A DNA stretch of 64,000 nucleotides, taken from positions 59,358,385-59,422,384 of the forward strand of contig NC_092876.1 in NCBI RefSeq assembly GCF_028372415.1, given 5' to 3'. A program made the position numbers and the translations under genes. The notes beneath the pieces were generated by a model. That model worked only from the letters and a program-made list of their open reading frames with translations, had not been told where the DNA came from and searched no databases. This stretch comes from Notamacropus eugenii (Eukaryota; Chordata; Mammalia; Diprotodontia; Macropodidae). Of the stretch, positions 11,041 to 23,304 are shown piece by piece; position 1 is the first letter of the stretch; each line of letters opens with the position of its first letter.

Positions 11041-11505
11041 GCATCAATCAGTAAGTATTTATTAAGTACCACCATGTGCCAGACACTGTGTTAAGCAGTG
11101 GAGACACAAAGAGGCAAAAGATAGTCCCTGCCCACAAGGAGCCCACAGTCTAATGAGGGAAACAAACAAACAAGTGTGTACAAACAAGCGTTATGCAGAA
11201 TAAATAGAAAATAATGAAGAGAGAGAAAGCACTAAAATTAAGAGGGTTTGGGAAAGGCTTCCTACAGAAGCAAAGGAAGGCAGTAGGTGAAGATAAGGAG
11301 AAGGAACATTCCAGGCATGAGGAAGAGCCAGGGAAAGTGTGTGCAGCTGAGAGATGGGGGGTCTTGTCTGTGGAACAGCCAGGAGACCAGTGTCACTGAA
11401 TTGATGAGGATGTAGTGGAGAGTAAGGCACAAAGAGACTGGAAAGGTAGGAGGAAGGGAGGTTGGGAAGGGCTTGGAATGCCAAATAAGGGATTTTGCCT
11501 CTCTT
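11041..11505 (-). repeat. L2 LINE 3' region, antisense
   Basis: Begins with 'aagtatttattaagtacc' and 'gccagacactgtgttaag' and runs through 'gtttgggaaaggcttcct', 'ggaacattccaggcatgagg' and 'ggagaccagtgtcactga'. This is the order of an antisense L2. Confidence 0.8.
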
Positions 11506-11534
11506 TGCATTCCCAGTGCTTAATGCAGAAACTA

Positions 11535-11740
11535 GTCAGTCAGTTATCATCTGTTAAGTCCCTACTATGTGCTAGGAACCATCCCAAGTGCTGACTACAT
11601 CCCAAGTACAGAGAATCTCACAATCCATGGAGGACACAGCACTCAAGCAACCGTGTACAAACAAGCTTACTACAGGATAACTAGGAAACAATTGGCTGAG
11701 GGAAGACACTAGAATAAAGAGAGATTGTCAAAGCTTTCCC
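11535..11740 (-). repeat. Second L2 3' end, antisense
   Basis: Restarts at the L2 terminus ('cctactatgtgctaggaacc') directly after the previous copy and ends near 'gagattgtcaaagctttccc'. It is a separate insertion or a duplicated terminus. Confidence 0.7.
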
Positions 11741-11864
11741 GGTCCCTGGAACTGGGATATACTTATAGTTCTTTGAATATTCTATATCGAGATGACAAAT
11801 GTATCTATGGGAACTGATGAGATCATCAGTAGAGAGACACCCACAGCTATGGCCTGGGGTGTGC

Positions 11865-12175
11865 TTAGCTTTATGTCTGGCACATAGTTTGTTGGTACAT
11901 AAATGTTTATTGATTGATGTGACTTGTGATGTATGAGGGAAATTGATTAGGAGAAATTCCCATAGCCTATATTTATCTAGGACTTTAAAGTTTATGACAT
12001 TTGATCCTACCTAGTGGCGTAAATAATGCAGGTAGTTCTTATTTTACAGATGAGGAAAATGAGACCTACTGAGATGATGTGACTAACATAAAACCAGCCA
12101 ATTAGTAAACGAAGAGCCGGAACTCTAACCCAAGCGCTTCTCAGTCTAATGCTCTATTCCCCATACCATCAGAAC
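11865..12175. repeat. L2 terminus (+) and MIR SINE (-) fragments
   Basis: 11865-11920 has the sense L2 end 'ctggcacatagtttgttgg'. 11965-12175 is an antisense MIR with 'ttattttacagatgaggaaa' in the middle and a 'cttctcagtctaatgctcta' end. Confidence 0.7.
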
Positions 12176-12904
12176 TACAATGGAATAATGAGAATTATTT
12201 AAACATTTTTACTTTCAAAATTGTTGAAGCTAAGTATTTTAGTTAGAAAATGGAAACTCTTCCATCAAGCAGTTATATTGATTTGGGGGGGGGGTGTGGA
12301 ATGAAAACTAGTTATTTTACTTTTTTCTTCATTCTACTTAAACCTGTATCAAAATCCTTAGGATAGTTCACAGTTTCTGTAAAACAAGTAACATAATTGC
12401 TGAAAGGTTAGTGTATTTGCTTTACTTTGACAAGTGTTTACAAGTTAGAACAAATGTACTTGATTGTCAGAACCTGTACCTGTAAATGAGTAATAGTTCC
12501 TTTTAGGAAATATGTTTTTATGGTGTTTTAAATAATTAAGTGAAGCAAATGATTTAAGTAGTAAGATCCGTTTTTTACTGGAAAGGTAACCCCAGGAAAG
12601 CTGCCAGTTTCTTGGCATCCATTTCGTGACTAAATTGGAATCTATTAGTTTTACCAAAGCCTTAAGCTCCTAAATATTTCACTCTGATTGGAGCCCTAAC
12701 ATACTTTTCAGTTTTTAGTCCAGATTCAGGGAACTCATGGTGAAAATTCCCTCAGTTGATACAGATTAGCAGCAATTGGCCTGAAATTTACATGGCCAGA
12801 GAGTGTTGCCTGGGCCACTCAGAGGCGAAATGAATTGGCCTACCAGCTTGGTCATTATGTCATGACTTAAAGTTCTAATTGTTTGACTTGTTTCCACTTA
12901 CATT
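12176..12904. other. Unique AT-rich intron sequence
   Basis: No repeat or exon recognised. Contains a short G run near 12285. Confidence 0.5.
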
Positions 12905-13500
12905 GTGGTAGACATTGTGTATATTGTTTTCCTGGTTCCCCTTAATTCATTTTGCAGAATCAGCTCGTATAAATCTTCCCACATTTCTTAGTATTCATCA
13001 CATCTGTTGTTTCTTACAGCATAGTAATAACAATAGCTGGCATTTATATAGCACTTCAGGGTTTGCAAAGCATCACGAGACTAGTGACTGTCAAGGTTAA
13101 ATCAGGGCCAGTTTTTCCTGACGCCAGGTCCAGTGCTTTAGCCACTGCTCCACCTGTCTCTGACATATTCCTTTGTGTTCGTATACCACAGCTTGCCTAG
13201 CCATTTCCCAATCATTGGACAGCTAGGTAATTTCCTGTATTTTGCTTCTATAAAAAAAGTGCTGCTATAAATATTTTGGTATGGATATGGTCTTTCTTTT
13301 TTGATATTGACCTAGCAATGAAATCTGGGTTAAAGGGTATGGTCATTTTTATTCCTTTTAACATAATTGCCCTTGCTTTCTAGAATGGTTAAACCAGTTC
13401 ATAGCTCTGCCAACATTACATTAGTGTGACCATCTTTCCATAGCCCCGCAAACATTGATTCCTTTCTATCTTATGTCATCTTTCCTAACTTAAATGTTCT
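12905..13500 (-). repeat. Old LINE-1 ORF2 fragment, antisense, with nested SINE
   Basis: 'ttttcctggttccccttaattc', 'gtgctgctataaatattttgg' and 'ctagccatttcccaatcattgg' follow the antisense ORF2 order seen at 9040-9260. The copy is interrupted at about 13024-13165 by a MIR element. It is more diverged than the copy at 8630-9690. Confidence 0.75.
13024..13165 (-). repeat. MIR SINE inside an L1
   Basis: 'agctggcatttatatagcac' and 'agggtttgcaaagcat' at the left and 'ccagtgctttagccactgct' at the right are the two ends of an antisense MIR-family element; its middle is deleted. Confidence 0.75.
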
Positions 13501-13689
13501 CCTTTTAAAAAGGAAGGGTTCAGTGTGGAGAAGGGTAGGATAAAGCAGAATATGACTGGTGCAAGAAGTCATCAGCACCACATAAACGAAAAAAGGAAGC
13601 TCACTGGCACCTCAGTTACTTATTGCAGCCATTTCATAATATATGGCTACTGAAAAACCCCTATGTATCTTAGATTTTGTTTTGTGTGA

Positions 13690-13885
13690 TCAGAGAATTT
13701 AGAGCTGAAAACAATTCACAAGCCACATCTCATCACACCTTCAAAATGTGATGACTGGAAATTTGAAGCTCAGAAGAGTGAGGTGACTTCCTGAGTTGGA
13801 AGAAGTCATAAGCAGCCAAACTGAGAGTTGAACTCTCCTTCAGTCCTCTGATGTCAAATTCCCTATTCTTTACATTATTCCATGT
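13690..13885 (-). repeat. MIR-type SINE
   Basis: 'gaatttagagctgaaaac', 'gtgaggtgacttcctgagt' and 'ttgaactctccttcagtcc' in antisense order; diverged. Confidence 0.6.
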
Positions 13886-15229
13886 TTTTTTCTTGATGGT
13901 CTAATCTACAATTTTTTTTCTTGCCCTTTCTAAGTCTCTAGGCTCCCTTCCCTGGTTTCCTATAACCTGAATGCCCTTTAATTAATTAATTTATTTAGAT
14001 TGGGTCTTCCTAACTGTCTCAGACTGGAAGTACAGCTGACCTTACCACTGATCAGCATAGAAGCTTTGACCTGTTCGTTTCCTAAATGGATGGGTTTGTT
14101 TCTCAGTAGGCAGCCTAGTGGCTGCCAGCTCCTGGAGGCTCACTATATTGGTGTTAGATTTAGCATGGACACTCAGTCAGCTTTACCCAAAAGTCCCCAA
14201 ACTAAATCCACTAGCCTCAGTTTCCCCAAGGATTGCCAGTTCATGCCTCACTTTATTACATAGATGAAATCTACTAAAAAGCTGAGCATGGGACAGAATT
14301 TAGAAAGTCTACATTGTATGCCCTGAGAAACTCACTGTTTAAAGGGATCTTTTTTTCTCTCTGGAAAAAATCTTCTTGTCATGAAATTGAACTAAATTTC
14401 AGTATTCACGTATTGACTTTTCTCAGAGCAACATATATCTATATTTGTCTTTTGGGATACATAGCAGGTAGTGGGTTAAACTTTACTTATAGCTGCTGAA
14501 TGCTTTTCATGAAGACCTTTCTTGAAGATCTTTTAATGAGTAGTGTTGGCTTTTGAGAAGTTGATGTAGCCATATCGGAACTAGCTCTTGGTATTTTTTA
14601 CTGACATCTTTTTTTAATGTACTTTGGAGAATTTACGTGACTTGGCATTTTAAACATGGACACCTGAAAATCCATTTGCCTCAAAGGATTAAGATAGATT
14701 GGAGCTGTCTTAAAGCTATTTCCCCCTTCCCCTTTTAATAGGGCTCAGAACATCTTTCATAAATAAGGAAAGCTTCTTGAAAATATAATTCTCACTAAAT
14801 TCAATCCCAGGGGCACTTTTCTATGAAGGCATGTTCCTGTTTTGTCCTGTCATAACAAATGCCCTTGATGATGGTAATAGCTTTGATAGGGACATGGCTG
14901 GACAAGAAAATATGACTATTGCAAATAAATCAAGTTGGAATTAATGAAAATTTGCTAACACATAAATCTAGTTTTATTAAACATTTAAAAGAATCTTTTT
15001 TTAAATTATAGTTTAGAACAAAACTATGGTTATCTTCATTAGCAGGTAGCTACAGAATTATCAGAAGAGCAGCTCATCTGTTAGTTATGTAGGAAGCCAG
15101 TGACAGCTAGAGGCAGTGCAGTCTGTAAGAAAACTTGCTTTGAGTTCCACTTCTGGCTCATTCCACAGTGTCATGCTGAGCAAACCAATGAGTCTTGGTT
15201 GCTGTAGCTCTAGCTTTCTATTCCCTTAT
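13886..15229. other. Unique intron sequence
   Basis: About 1.3 kb with no firm repeat or exon. 15095-15200 may be a decayed MIR. Confidence 0.45.
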
Positions 15230-15335
15230 GAGTTTCATGAAGTCAGGGCACTGTTTCTTATCCCTACTTTGTATCTTTAAGAGAGCCAAGCACAGTACTT
15301 TATAAAATATTTGGTAAATTGAGCCACAATATGCT
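15230..15335 (+). repeat. L2 3' end
   Basis: 'gtcagggcactgtttcttat' and 'gccaagcacagtactttata' in the sense order of the L2 terminus. Confidence 0.6.
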
Positions 15336-15449
15336 TTATAAGTTTAAGGCCTGCTTGTCAAGAAAGCTATTAAATATTTGTCTCACTTGGAGAAATAATT
15401 TCAGGGGTTTTTTTGTTTAAGAGCAGTGAAAGAAGTTTACTAAATGGTT

Positions 15450-16240
15450 GCCCCCGGTCATGAGAAGTTACATTTCAGTGTGCTTTTTAGTTTATATTTT
15501 CCTCCCAACAACCTCATAAGATGGGTGGTTCAGGTTTTGTTATTCTTGCTTTGCAGAGGCATAGAAAGATAGAGATTGCTGTGGTCACATGACTTATAAG
15601 TGACAGAGCTGGGACTCCACCCAGGTCTTTCACTCCTTTTTATACTCTCTTCTCCTAGCCTGGGAAATTATTGATAAATCTCCCCAAAGTGAAATTTACT
15701 TTTCCCAGACTTTTTTCATGTCCACTCACTGTTGACTGAATAGTTAGTTATATTGTTTGTCTACATCCTAATGTAGATTAGTACATAGTATAAAACAGAC
15801 AGTATCACAGTATCCATCACAGTATCCACATCTTAAAAAAAAAATTGGGGTGGGTTTCCAAATTCCCCATTGGCCACTTTGTGTCCTTGGGTAAATCACT
15901 TAACCTGTCTGGGACTCTGTCCTCACATGTGATGATGATGATGTCATGACAATAGGTGAGAACAAAATTCATCATAGTTTCTGAGATTTCTACCACACTT
16001 TAAAGTTTGAAATGCCCTTTAAATCTCTAACCTCATTTGAGTCTCATAACAACCCTGCAAAATGGATAATATAGATGTCACCTCTATTTTAGAGGCAGTG
16101 TGCATAGGGAATAGAGTTCAAAGCCAAGTTTGAAGTTAGGAAGAGCTGGGTTCAAGTCCTGCCTCTGACATACACTGACCATGTGACCTTGTGTCCTGAC
16201 CGCTCAGCACTCTAGGTAACTCTGTAAGATGATAAGTTGC
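15450..16240. repeat. Cluster of MIR-type SINEs
   Basis: 15450-15660 (-) has 'gacagagctgggactccacc'. 15860-15935 (+) has 'gggtaaatcacttaacctg'. 15975-16095 (-) has 'cataacaaccctgcaaaatgg'. 16100-16240 (+) has 'ggttcaagtcctgcctctgac'. All are diverged. Confidence 0.65.
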
Positions 16241-16349
16241 AGAAAAGGTGCAACCTACCCTGGTAGAGTACCCTGGTACTCCTTACCCTGGAGTTCTTAT
16301 GCAGTCTAATCCCTTTCCCTGTTCTACAGAAGGGGAATTTGGTGCTCAG

Positions 16350-16675
16350 AGAAGTTAAATTAATCAGTCAATAAGCATTTATTAAACACTCATTGCCAGG
16401 CACGGTGCCAAATGTTAGAGATTCTAAACCAAAATGAAACATTCCCTGCCCTCAAGGAGTATATCTTCTAAAGTGGAAGACAGCTGTGAGCACATGTAAG
16501 TATATACTTAATGATTTGCCCAGGGCCACACACCTGGTGAATTCCCTAGGAGGAATTTGAACTCAAATCTTCCTGACAACAAATTTAGCCATTCATTCAC
16601 TGTATTGTAAAATGAGGTAGTTGAATTAGATGTACTCAGAGATCTCTTCCAGCTCTAAATCTGCAATCCTATGAA
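16350..16675. repeat. L2 terminus (-) followed by MIR fragments
   Basis: 16350-16500 is an antisense L2 end ('aataagcatttattaaacac', 'ccctcaaggagtatatct'). 16505-16675 holds MIR pieces in both orientations ('ttgcccagggccacacacc' and 'gatctcttccagctctaaa'). Confidence 0.7.
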
Positions 16676-16869
16676 GTTGGTTCTGATTTTTCAAATTTGA
16701 TGTCCACAATAACTAGCTTTTAGGCTAAGTAATAGATTCCTCTTTTACAAAACTCAGCTGTTTTAGCAGGGGAATGAAGTTGAAGACACTTGATAGTCAT
16801 CACATAAAAAGCAGTTAATGAAGTAAGTCTAAGGTCTTTTTAATGTTTACTACTCTCCCAACTGCTAGT

Positions 16870-17035
16870 GTCTGTCCTCTCCAACCAAGATTATCTTGTA
16901 TCTATTTTGTGCTTGGTGTGTATATGTTATCTTCCTTTGCTAGATTGCAAACTGGAGATTAGGGACTGTTATTTTTGTATCTCCCAGTGCCTGGTTATGT
17001 AGTAGGTACTTAATAAATAGTCATTGATTACCAGT
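16870..17035 (+). repeat. L2 3' end
   Basis: 'gctagattgcaaactggaga' and 'cccagtgcctggttatgtag' followed by 'taggtacttaataaatag' is a sense L2 terminus. Confidence 0.75.
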
Positions 17036-18400
17036 GAAGCTATTTGAGTCTGATTGTCTCAGATTGAGAAAGCCAAACATATTTTGTCATTCTTGTAAGT
17101 TATACAGTTCATGGGCATAAACAAAGAAAAAGGGACAACCAGTATCCACCTAGTTTTATAAATATTATTAAAGTTTTTTTTTCAGGTGATCAGTTGAGGA
17201 TTTGGTATGTCTTGAGATTTGTGTTTATCTGTCAGACAGTTTTATAATGTTTTTTTGAGCATATAGCACATGTTTGAATGTAGAGCAAATTGATTTAGGG
17301 TATGGTAATTTCTTTCTGAGATACTGAATGCCAAAAGAGTTTGTTCCAGAAAGTTTCAGAAACTTAGCTCCTTCTTAGGTTAATTCTGTATGGCTCCTTC
17401 TTGTACTTGCAGCGTCTCATTGTCAAGACCGGAGGCACCCATCACAACGTTTATCCACCACACTAATAAAATATGTTGGAGGAAAATGTAAACTCAGGGT
17501 TGAATAAACAGTTTTCCTAGTTAAACATTCACCTTAGGGAGGTGAAAAATGCTTTGGACTTCTTTCCTTTGGCATTATCCTCTAAGAGAGCCGGACATGC
17601 AAAGAAAGTAAAAGAATAAAATTGGCCCAGGGCAGGAAAAAAAAATCTTCTCTTTTTTGAGTCGGCCTGTTTTCCTTGTAAGACAAACCTTTCATGTTTT
17701 ATTGTTATGAAGTTAAAGCCTGGCCTTGCCTAGAGGTGCCGATCTTGGAGGAGAAACAGCTGCAGTTAGTGTCCCCAGATCAGGTGGGAGGTTCTTTGAA
17801 GCAACATGTTGCCTTTTAAAAGGAAATTGAGCATGTGAGAACTTGAACCTGTAAAACTCATCAACAGGTTCCACTGTTGTTTATCTCTCATAGAACTGAG
17901 ATCACTAACCAAGTGAAGCAAACTCGCAGCCTATGTTTTGTTGATAGTATTCATGTGCTTGTGAGCATGCTTCTGCTGATATGTATGTTGGTCGGAGAGA
18001 GAGAGACTCTAGCTTTCTGCCTTTAAAGAAAGGAGAGAGGAAACGGACGCAAAAATTAACCACTAATGAAAGGGAAATGCATGCGATTATTATAGGTAGT
18101 GAATATTTCTTAATCATGTGAATGAGGTTTATATATTTTCTTTATGACCACATAGCAGGTTCTCTGATAATTACTCTAAACTGATTTTAACCAGATATTT
18201 AAATTCAGACATTTTTACTTAGTGGTTTTAAAAGTTGCATACTGGTACTTAAAAGCATTTGTACTTCATGATAGCAACAATCAGTGTGATATCTTAAAGT
18301 CCATTCTTCTTCCAGTAACATAAAGCACATTTCCTTCATGTTTTGGTATGTAGGTTCAAAGAATGTTAGCCAGCAAGAACTTGAGAGCATCTAGTTCTGT
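17036..18400. other. Unique, repeat-free intron block
   Basis: About 1.4 kb without recognisable repeats, which is unusual for this intron. It has mixed base composition and a small perfect hairpin (GAACCTGT at 17845-17852 with ACAGGTTC at 17864-17871). No open frame with splice support. It could hold regulatory sequence. Confidence 0.45.
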
Positions 18401-18404
18401 CTTC

Positions 18405-18785
18405 CCCTTCATTGTACTTATGAGCAAACTTGGAAGAAAATTGGAAAAATCAGGACTTGAACTTGGGTCTCTGTTGCTGTATCAGCAATTGTTTATTAAA
18501 TTCCTACTACATACCAGGCACTGTGCTAAATTGAAGGGGCACAGATTAAAACAGCTCCTGACCTCAAGAGCTCAAGGGAGAAGGGGAGTGTGCGTGTGCG
18601 CGCATACACACACGTTTGCACACATGCACAGACACACAAAAGGTAATACACAAAAGCAATTTCAGGGTTGGACACTGACCAAGCTGGGCTTAATCTGTAA
18701 AAGTCTCATGAAAAAGGTGGCACTTGAGGCAAACTTTGAAGGACTTGTGGTATTCCATATCACATTTCCAGGTTGGTTTAATGAG
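18405..18785 (-). repeat. MIR fragment and L2 3' region
   Basis: 18370-18480 resembles a MIR tail. 18481-18780 is an antisense L2 ('ctacataccaggcactgtgc', 'gacctcaagagctcaaggg') with a TG/CA-rich stretch at about 18587-18640 inside it. Confidence 0.65.
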
Positions 18786-19049
18786 TTGTGACTGAAAAAA
18801 ATTTACCTAGTGGTCAATCCTTTGGTGGTGAAATTAGCTGGGTTAATCCTGGGAATAAAGACAAAGTCTGTTGCTGGGCCTGTGTTTAACGCCTTGCAGA
18901 GTGTTAAGCCCAGCTAGAGCTTGTATTCTTTTGGCATAGCCTTTGAGAATCTATTCACTTCCATGTTCCAGGGAGTCATTGATTGAAACCTGAGGTGGAG
19001 GAGTCAGAAGTAAAATCTGGGGAAAATAAAGATTTTTATAGTTAATATT

Positions 19050-19560
19050 TATTCAGAAGGCAGAATGGTGCAGTGGTTAGAGTGCTTGTTTGATGTGGAC
19101 CCTGAAAGATGTGGCTTGAAGTCCTCCCTCATGTAGCTGTGTGACTCTGGGGAGAATATTTTAAGCTTTGTGTGCCTTAGCTCCTTGCACTGAAGTAATC
19201 ATAGATCCTTTGATGAGCATCCCCATATTGAACCAAGTGTGATTTGGGAGAAATTGAACATTGGGGACAGATTTGTTCTAGATCTTTTATGTACTTAACC
19301 ACTTAGTTGTGTGAGGGTAGGTTGGCACCTCACTTAATATATCTCATTTCAGCAAATGTGTTTAGTACGCACTTTTAAACATGATAGACCCTAGGAGATA
19401 CAAAGTTGAATGAGAGTTGGTCTCTGTCCATCCCTGCCCTGAAGTTGTTTATGGTCTAGTTGGAGAGAATCTCCAAGGGCCTCCTTTTTCATCTGTATAG
19501 AATAAGCAGGATGGATTAAGGTCCCTTTCAGCTCTGACAGTCTTATGTTCTTATGTTGCT
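19050..19560. repeat. MIR (+), L2 terminus (-), MIR tail (+)
   Basis: 19050-19210 has 'agaatggtgcagtggttag' and 'agctgtgtgactctgggg'. 19335-19470 is an antisense L2 end. 19480-19560 has 'ggtccctttcagctctgac'. 18786-19049 holds nothing clear. Confidence 0.6.
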
Positions 19561-20069
19561 TTGGATTGATTGATACTGGTAGAGGCAGATTTAGCATTAT
19601 TCTTGGTCTAGTGCTAGGAAAAGTTGATCATCAGAGAGCATACCTTCCATAGGGGGAAGAGAAGACAGGCAGTAGAGTATGAGGGAGAAGAAAAATGCTG
19701 AAATATTTTTTTCCTTTTGGGCTTTCAATTTATTTGCCCCCAAATTGCCTCCAGATGTAGAAGACCTAAAGCTGTGATTGTAACCCATTCTGTTTTTGCT
19801 GGCCCATCTCTTCATCACATTGCCTGGTTTGAAATCTGTAAGCCAGTCCAAATTCTTTACCTCATGTTCTAGTACTAATTTGCCACGTTACTCATCTCTC
19901 AGCTGCAAGGGGGTGAGGCAAATAGCCTTGAAATTAAACCCAGTGTCATTTCATAAATGGGGCAGTGATAGATACTTGCTAGAGATAATCAGTCTTGGTA
20001 AATCTCATCTGTGAATTACTTGAACCCCACCCCACAGCCCAGGTAGCCTGTATATACAGCTAGATCATC
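19561..20069. other. Unique intron sequence
   Basis: No repeat or exon recognised. Confidence 0.45.
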
Positions 20070-20215
20070 AATTCTTAGATTTAGACCTCAGAGATTATTA
20101 GAAGGTCTTGAGAGGTCTGGTAGTTGCCTATGGTCACATACGTGGTTGATAAGTAGCAGAGCTTGGATTTGAACCCACATCTTTTTACTCTAAATCCAGT
20201 GCCCTTTCCACCACC
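20070..20215 (-). repeat. MIR-type SINE
   Basis: 'gcagagcttggatttgaacc' and 'tccagtgccctttccaccac' are an antisense MIR 5' half. Confidence 0.75.
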
Positions 20216-21964
20216 CCATCAGGGCAATCATGAGTCCTAACAACCACTTGACTTTGTGTATACTTGTTAGTAGCCTGGTTGCCTAGTACTGATGTTCTGC
20301 ATTGCTGCATGGGGACCATGGATCATTTTCTGACAGCATCTCATTTGGCTGGCAGGAACAATCCTGGCAGTCATTACTTGGAAGGTAGTAATCTCACTGG
20401 GGGAAGAAATTGGAGGAGGATTTCTTGGTCTTCTTTAAGATCCCTACCTCATGATACCTGGTTCACTCTTATCATGTGGCATCCCTGACTATATTGTATA
20501 AACTGTTCTTTTTACTTCTGTTTTTTGCTGCAGCAAAGTTTAATCAGTTATATGAAAATTCTGAAAACAGGCTAGTGTAAGGCATTGCATTCAAATGATG
20601 CAAGATATGCTTCACTATAAATAATTCTTCATTGACTGGCCAATTGCTGAAGTTGGATGTAAAAATTCCATGTAGTAGGTGGTAGCTGTTCACTTCTGGC
20701 TTTTCAAGTTTAACAGTAAAAACAATACCTAAGACTGACTTTGTTGGCCTTTGTGGAGAAATCATTTTCAGTTCCAATTTAGGTCTTTACAGGTCAGCAG
20801 TCAGAGCAAATGAGAAGGTTTAATGGCCACATGCGGTAGAAACTCTTGTCAGAAGGCACCATGGGTCAGAGGTCAAAACAGTCATGAATTTTTGTAGTTA
20901 GTGATTCTTACTCATAGCATAATTCTTTAGGTCAGTAGTAGCTGGACTGTTTCGGAGGTATTAGAAGGGAAATAAGTGAATTAGAAACTTCTCTTGGAAA
21001 AGTTGTATGATGAGGCTGTGACTTGTTATGGCACCAGTTTTTCCTTATTTGGAGATGACATGGATGGCTCAGATAGTGTTAGGACAGTCTGCTGATTGTT
21101 TGCTTTAATCCTCAGACCAAAACAGTGTGAAATTTTGGTTAGATATTCAAAACCTTGGGGATGTAAGCTCCGATATTGAGACACTAAATATAAAACAAGA
21201 AGAATTCAACCTTATGCTTAATAATAACAGTACTAGTTATGTAGAAACTGGTTGGTGGGTTGTCACTAAAGTAAGTTGCATGTTTGAAGAAGTTTGACTT
21301 AAGTCAAAATATCCTTGTAAAGCAGGTAAGTCTTTTATAACTAGATTGTGGAAACCATTCATGGAAGAGAAAAGGTCTTTTAAAAGCAATTGTGTTAATT
21401 CTATGCCAGACCTAATATATTGAATTTCATTTCTTCCATTGCATGCAAAAGTTGTTTTTATTGGTAAAAACCAGCTTATCTCATATACGGAGTGTTTCAA
21501 AAGAAATAATATTGGGGCTTTTGTACTCTAGCTTGAGTAAAAAAAATTAACTTGCCTGATTAAGAAAGTGTCCACAGGTAGTAGATCACATTCAGGGATT
21601 TGGGGGAGGGTGATATTTATGTTTTTGTTGCAATTGAAGATCCATGAAAAAATTTAAAAGTAGGCATTAGTGCTATGTCATTAAAATACATTTGTATTTT
21701 TCTTTATATTTAAGACCAGTTTTAGTGCGGAAGATAATAATAAAATGAGGGTGCTAGTGCTCTGATTTCTTCCCTTTTTTAAATTTAAAGTTTTTTTATT
21801 AACAAAAATTTATTTTTTTGTTCCCTTCTAAATGATCACTTGCTGAACTTTTTTCCTTTCTTTTTAAATCTTTCTTACAGGGATGATTCACCGAGTGGGA
21901 AAAAGGATAAATTTTGTAAATGAATGTGACATAGCAACAAAAGATAGCAATGAAAACAATTTAA
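20216..21964. other. Unique intron sequence
   Basis: About 1.7 kb with no firm repeat. It contains a 77-codon minus-strand open frame (20544-20777) of unknown meaning, and near 21850-21880 a pyrimidine tract followed by AG that resembles a splice acceptor but lacks a partner donor. Confidence 0.45.
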
Positions 21965-23304
21965 ATGGTTTTTTTTTTTAGTTATCTTTTATTTCTTTAT
22001 TACCTAGGTTTCCCCTTATCCTTCCTCCTCCCTCTCTTAGGGAGCTATTCTTTTTAACATTTTTTTATAGAAAGTAAAAGAGAAAAAAGGAAAAAGTTCA
22101 GTAAAATCAGTCAAGACATGGAAAAAATCTGACATTATATGTAATATTGTGATATATGCAATATGTTATATTGTTGAGGTCTAGTCTTTGGACCCTACCT
22201 TTGTAAAGGAATGGGGTTGGGAGCAAGTCTGCTCATATCTCTTCTTTGAAGCTTAGTTTGTTAATTTTTTAACATTCACTAGTATATAATGTTTTCCTGG
22301 TTCTGCTTATTTCACTTTGCAGCATTTAATTGTAAGCCTTCCTTCCCATGCTTCTCCATATTCATTATGCTCTTTTCTTCTAGCCCAGTAATAATCCATT
22401 ACATTCATCTGCCAAAATTTGTTTAGCTATCCCTAATCAATGGATATCCACTTTATTTCCAGTGATAATAGCATGAAAGGGGCTACTATAAACATTTTGG
22501 TGTATATTGAGCCTTTCTTTTTATTACTAACTTCCTTAGAAGATATGTCTAGTAGTGAAATCTCTGGAGTGTGGACATCGTAGTCGTTTTATTTGCATCA
22601 TTCCAAAATGTTTCTACCATTTCACAATTCTGCCTAACTACAAGCATTGGTATGCCCTTGTCTCTTTTTGTAGCTTTTCCAACATTGACTGTTCCCATCG
22701 TTTATTATCTTTACCAGTTTGTTGGGTAGGAGGTAAAACCTGAGGGTCATTTTTATTTCTCTTATTTTTAATGATTTAGAACATTACTTCATATGGTTGC
22801 TAATAGTTAGCAGTTTTTCTTTTGAGAACTGTTCATATCCTTTGGACTCACCTGTTGGGGAATGACTTTTACATATTTGCATACATGACTCTTACATATT
22901 TTTGCTAGATGTTTACTTATCTTGGATATCAACTCCTTATCAGTTATATTTTTTAAAAAGACCTCTTCTCCTATGATGACTTCCCTTCTTATCATAGATG
23001 TATTACTAATTTTGCCTGTGCCAAATGTGATTGTAATCAAAATTATCTCATCTTTTGTAATTGCCTCTATCTCATATTTGCTTAAGAATTCATCCCCTAC
23101 CTTTAATAGTCAGGTATGTATATATTGGAATATGATATAAGATATTGGTATAAGCCTAACTTTTGTTGGACTATTCTCCATTTTTTCCCCCTGCAGTTCT
23201 TATTAAATAGGAGGTTCTTTCTGAAGTAGTTTATTTTTTCAGGTTGATCAAACACTGCATTACTGTGTTCATTCATTTCTGATCCTTCCTTGTTCTGGTA
23301 GGTC
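21965..23304 (-). repeat. Old LINE-1, antisense
   Basis: 'ttttcctggttctgcttatttc', 'attccattacattcat'-like and 'ggctactataaacattttgg' segments follow the antisense ORF2 order of the other L1 copies, and the T-rich left end matches the 3' region. The copy resembles that at 58340-59900 in length and divergence, so both may belong to the same older family. Confidence 0.7.

Noticed and set aside
21486..21540. Mariner or Tc1 terminus ('gagtgtttcaaaagaaa')
   Set aside because: Only one terminus-like word was found, with no matching inverted end or TA duplication nearby.
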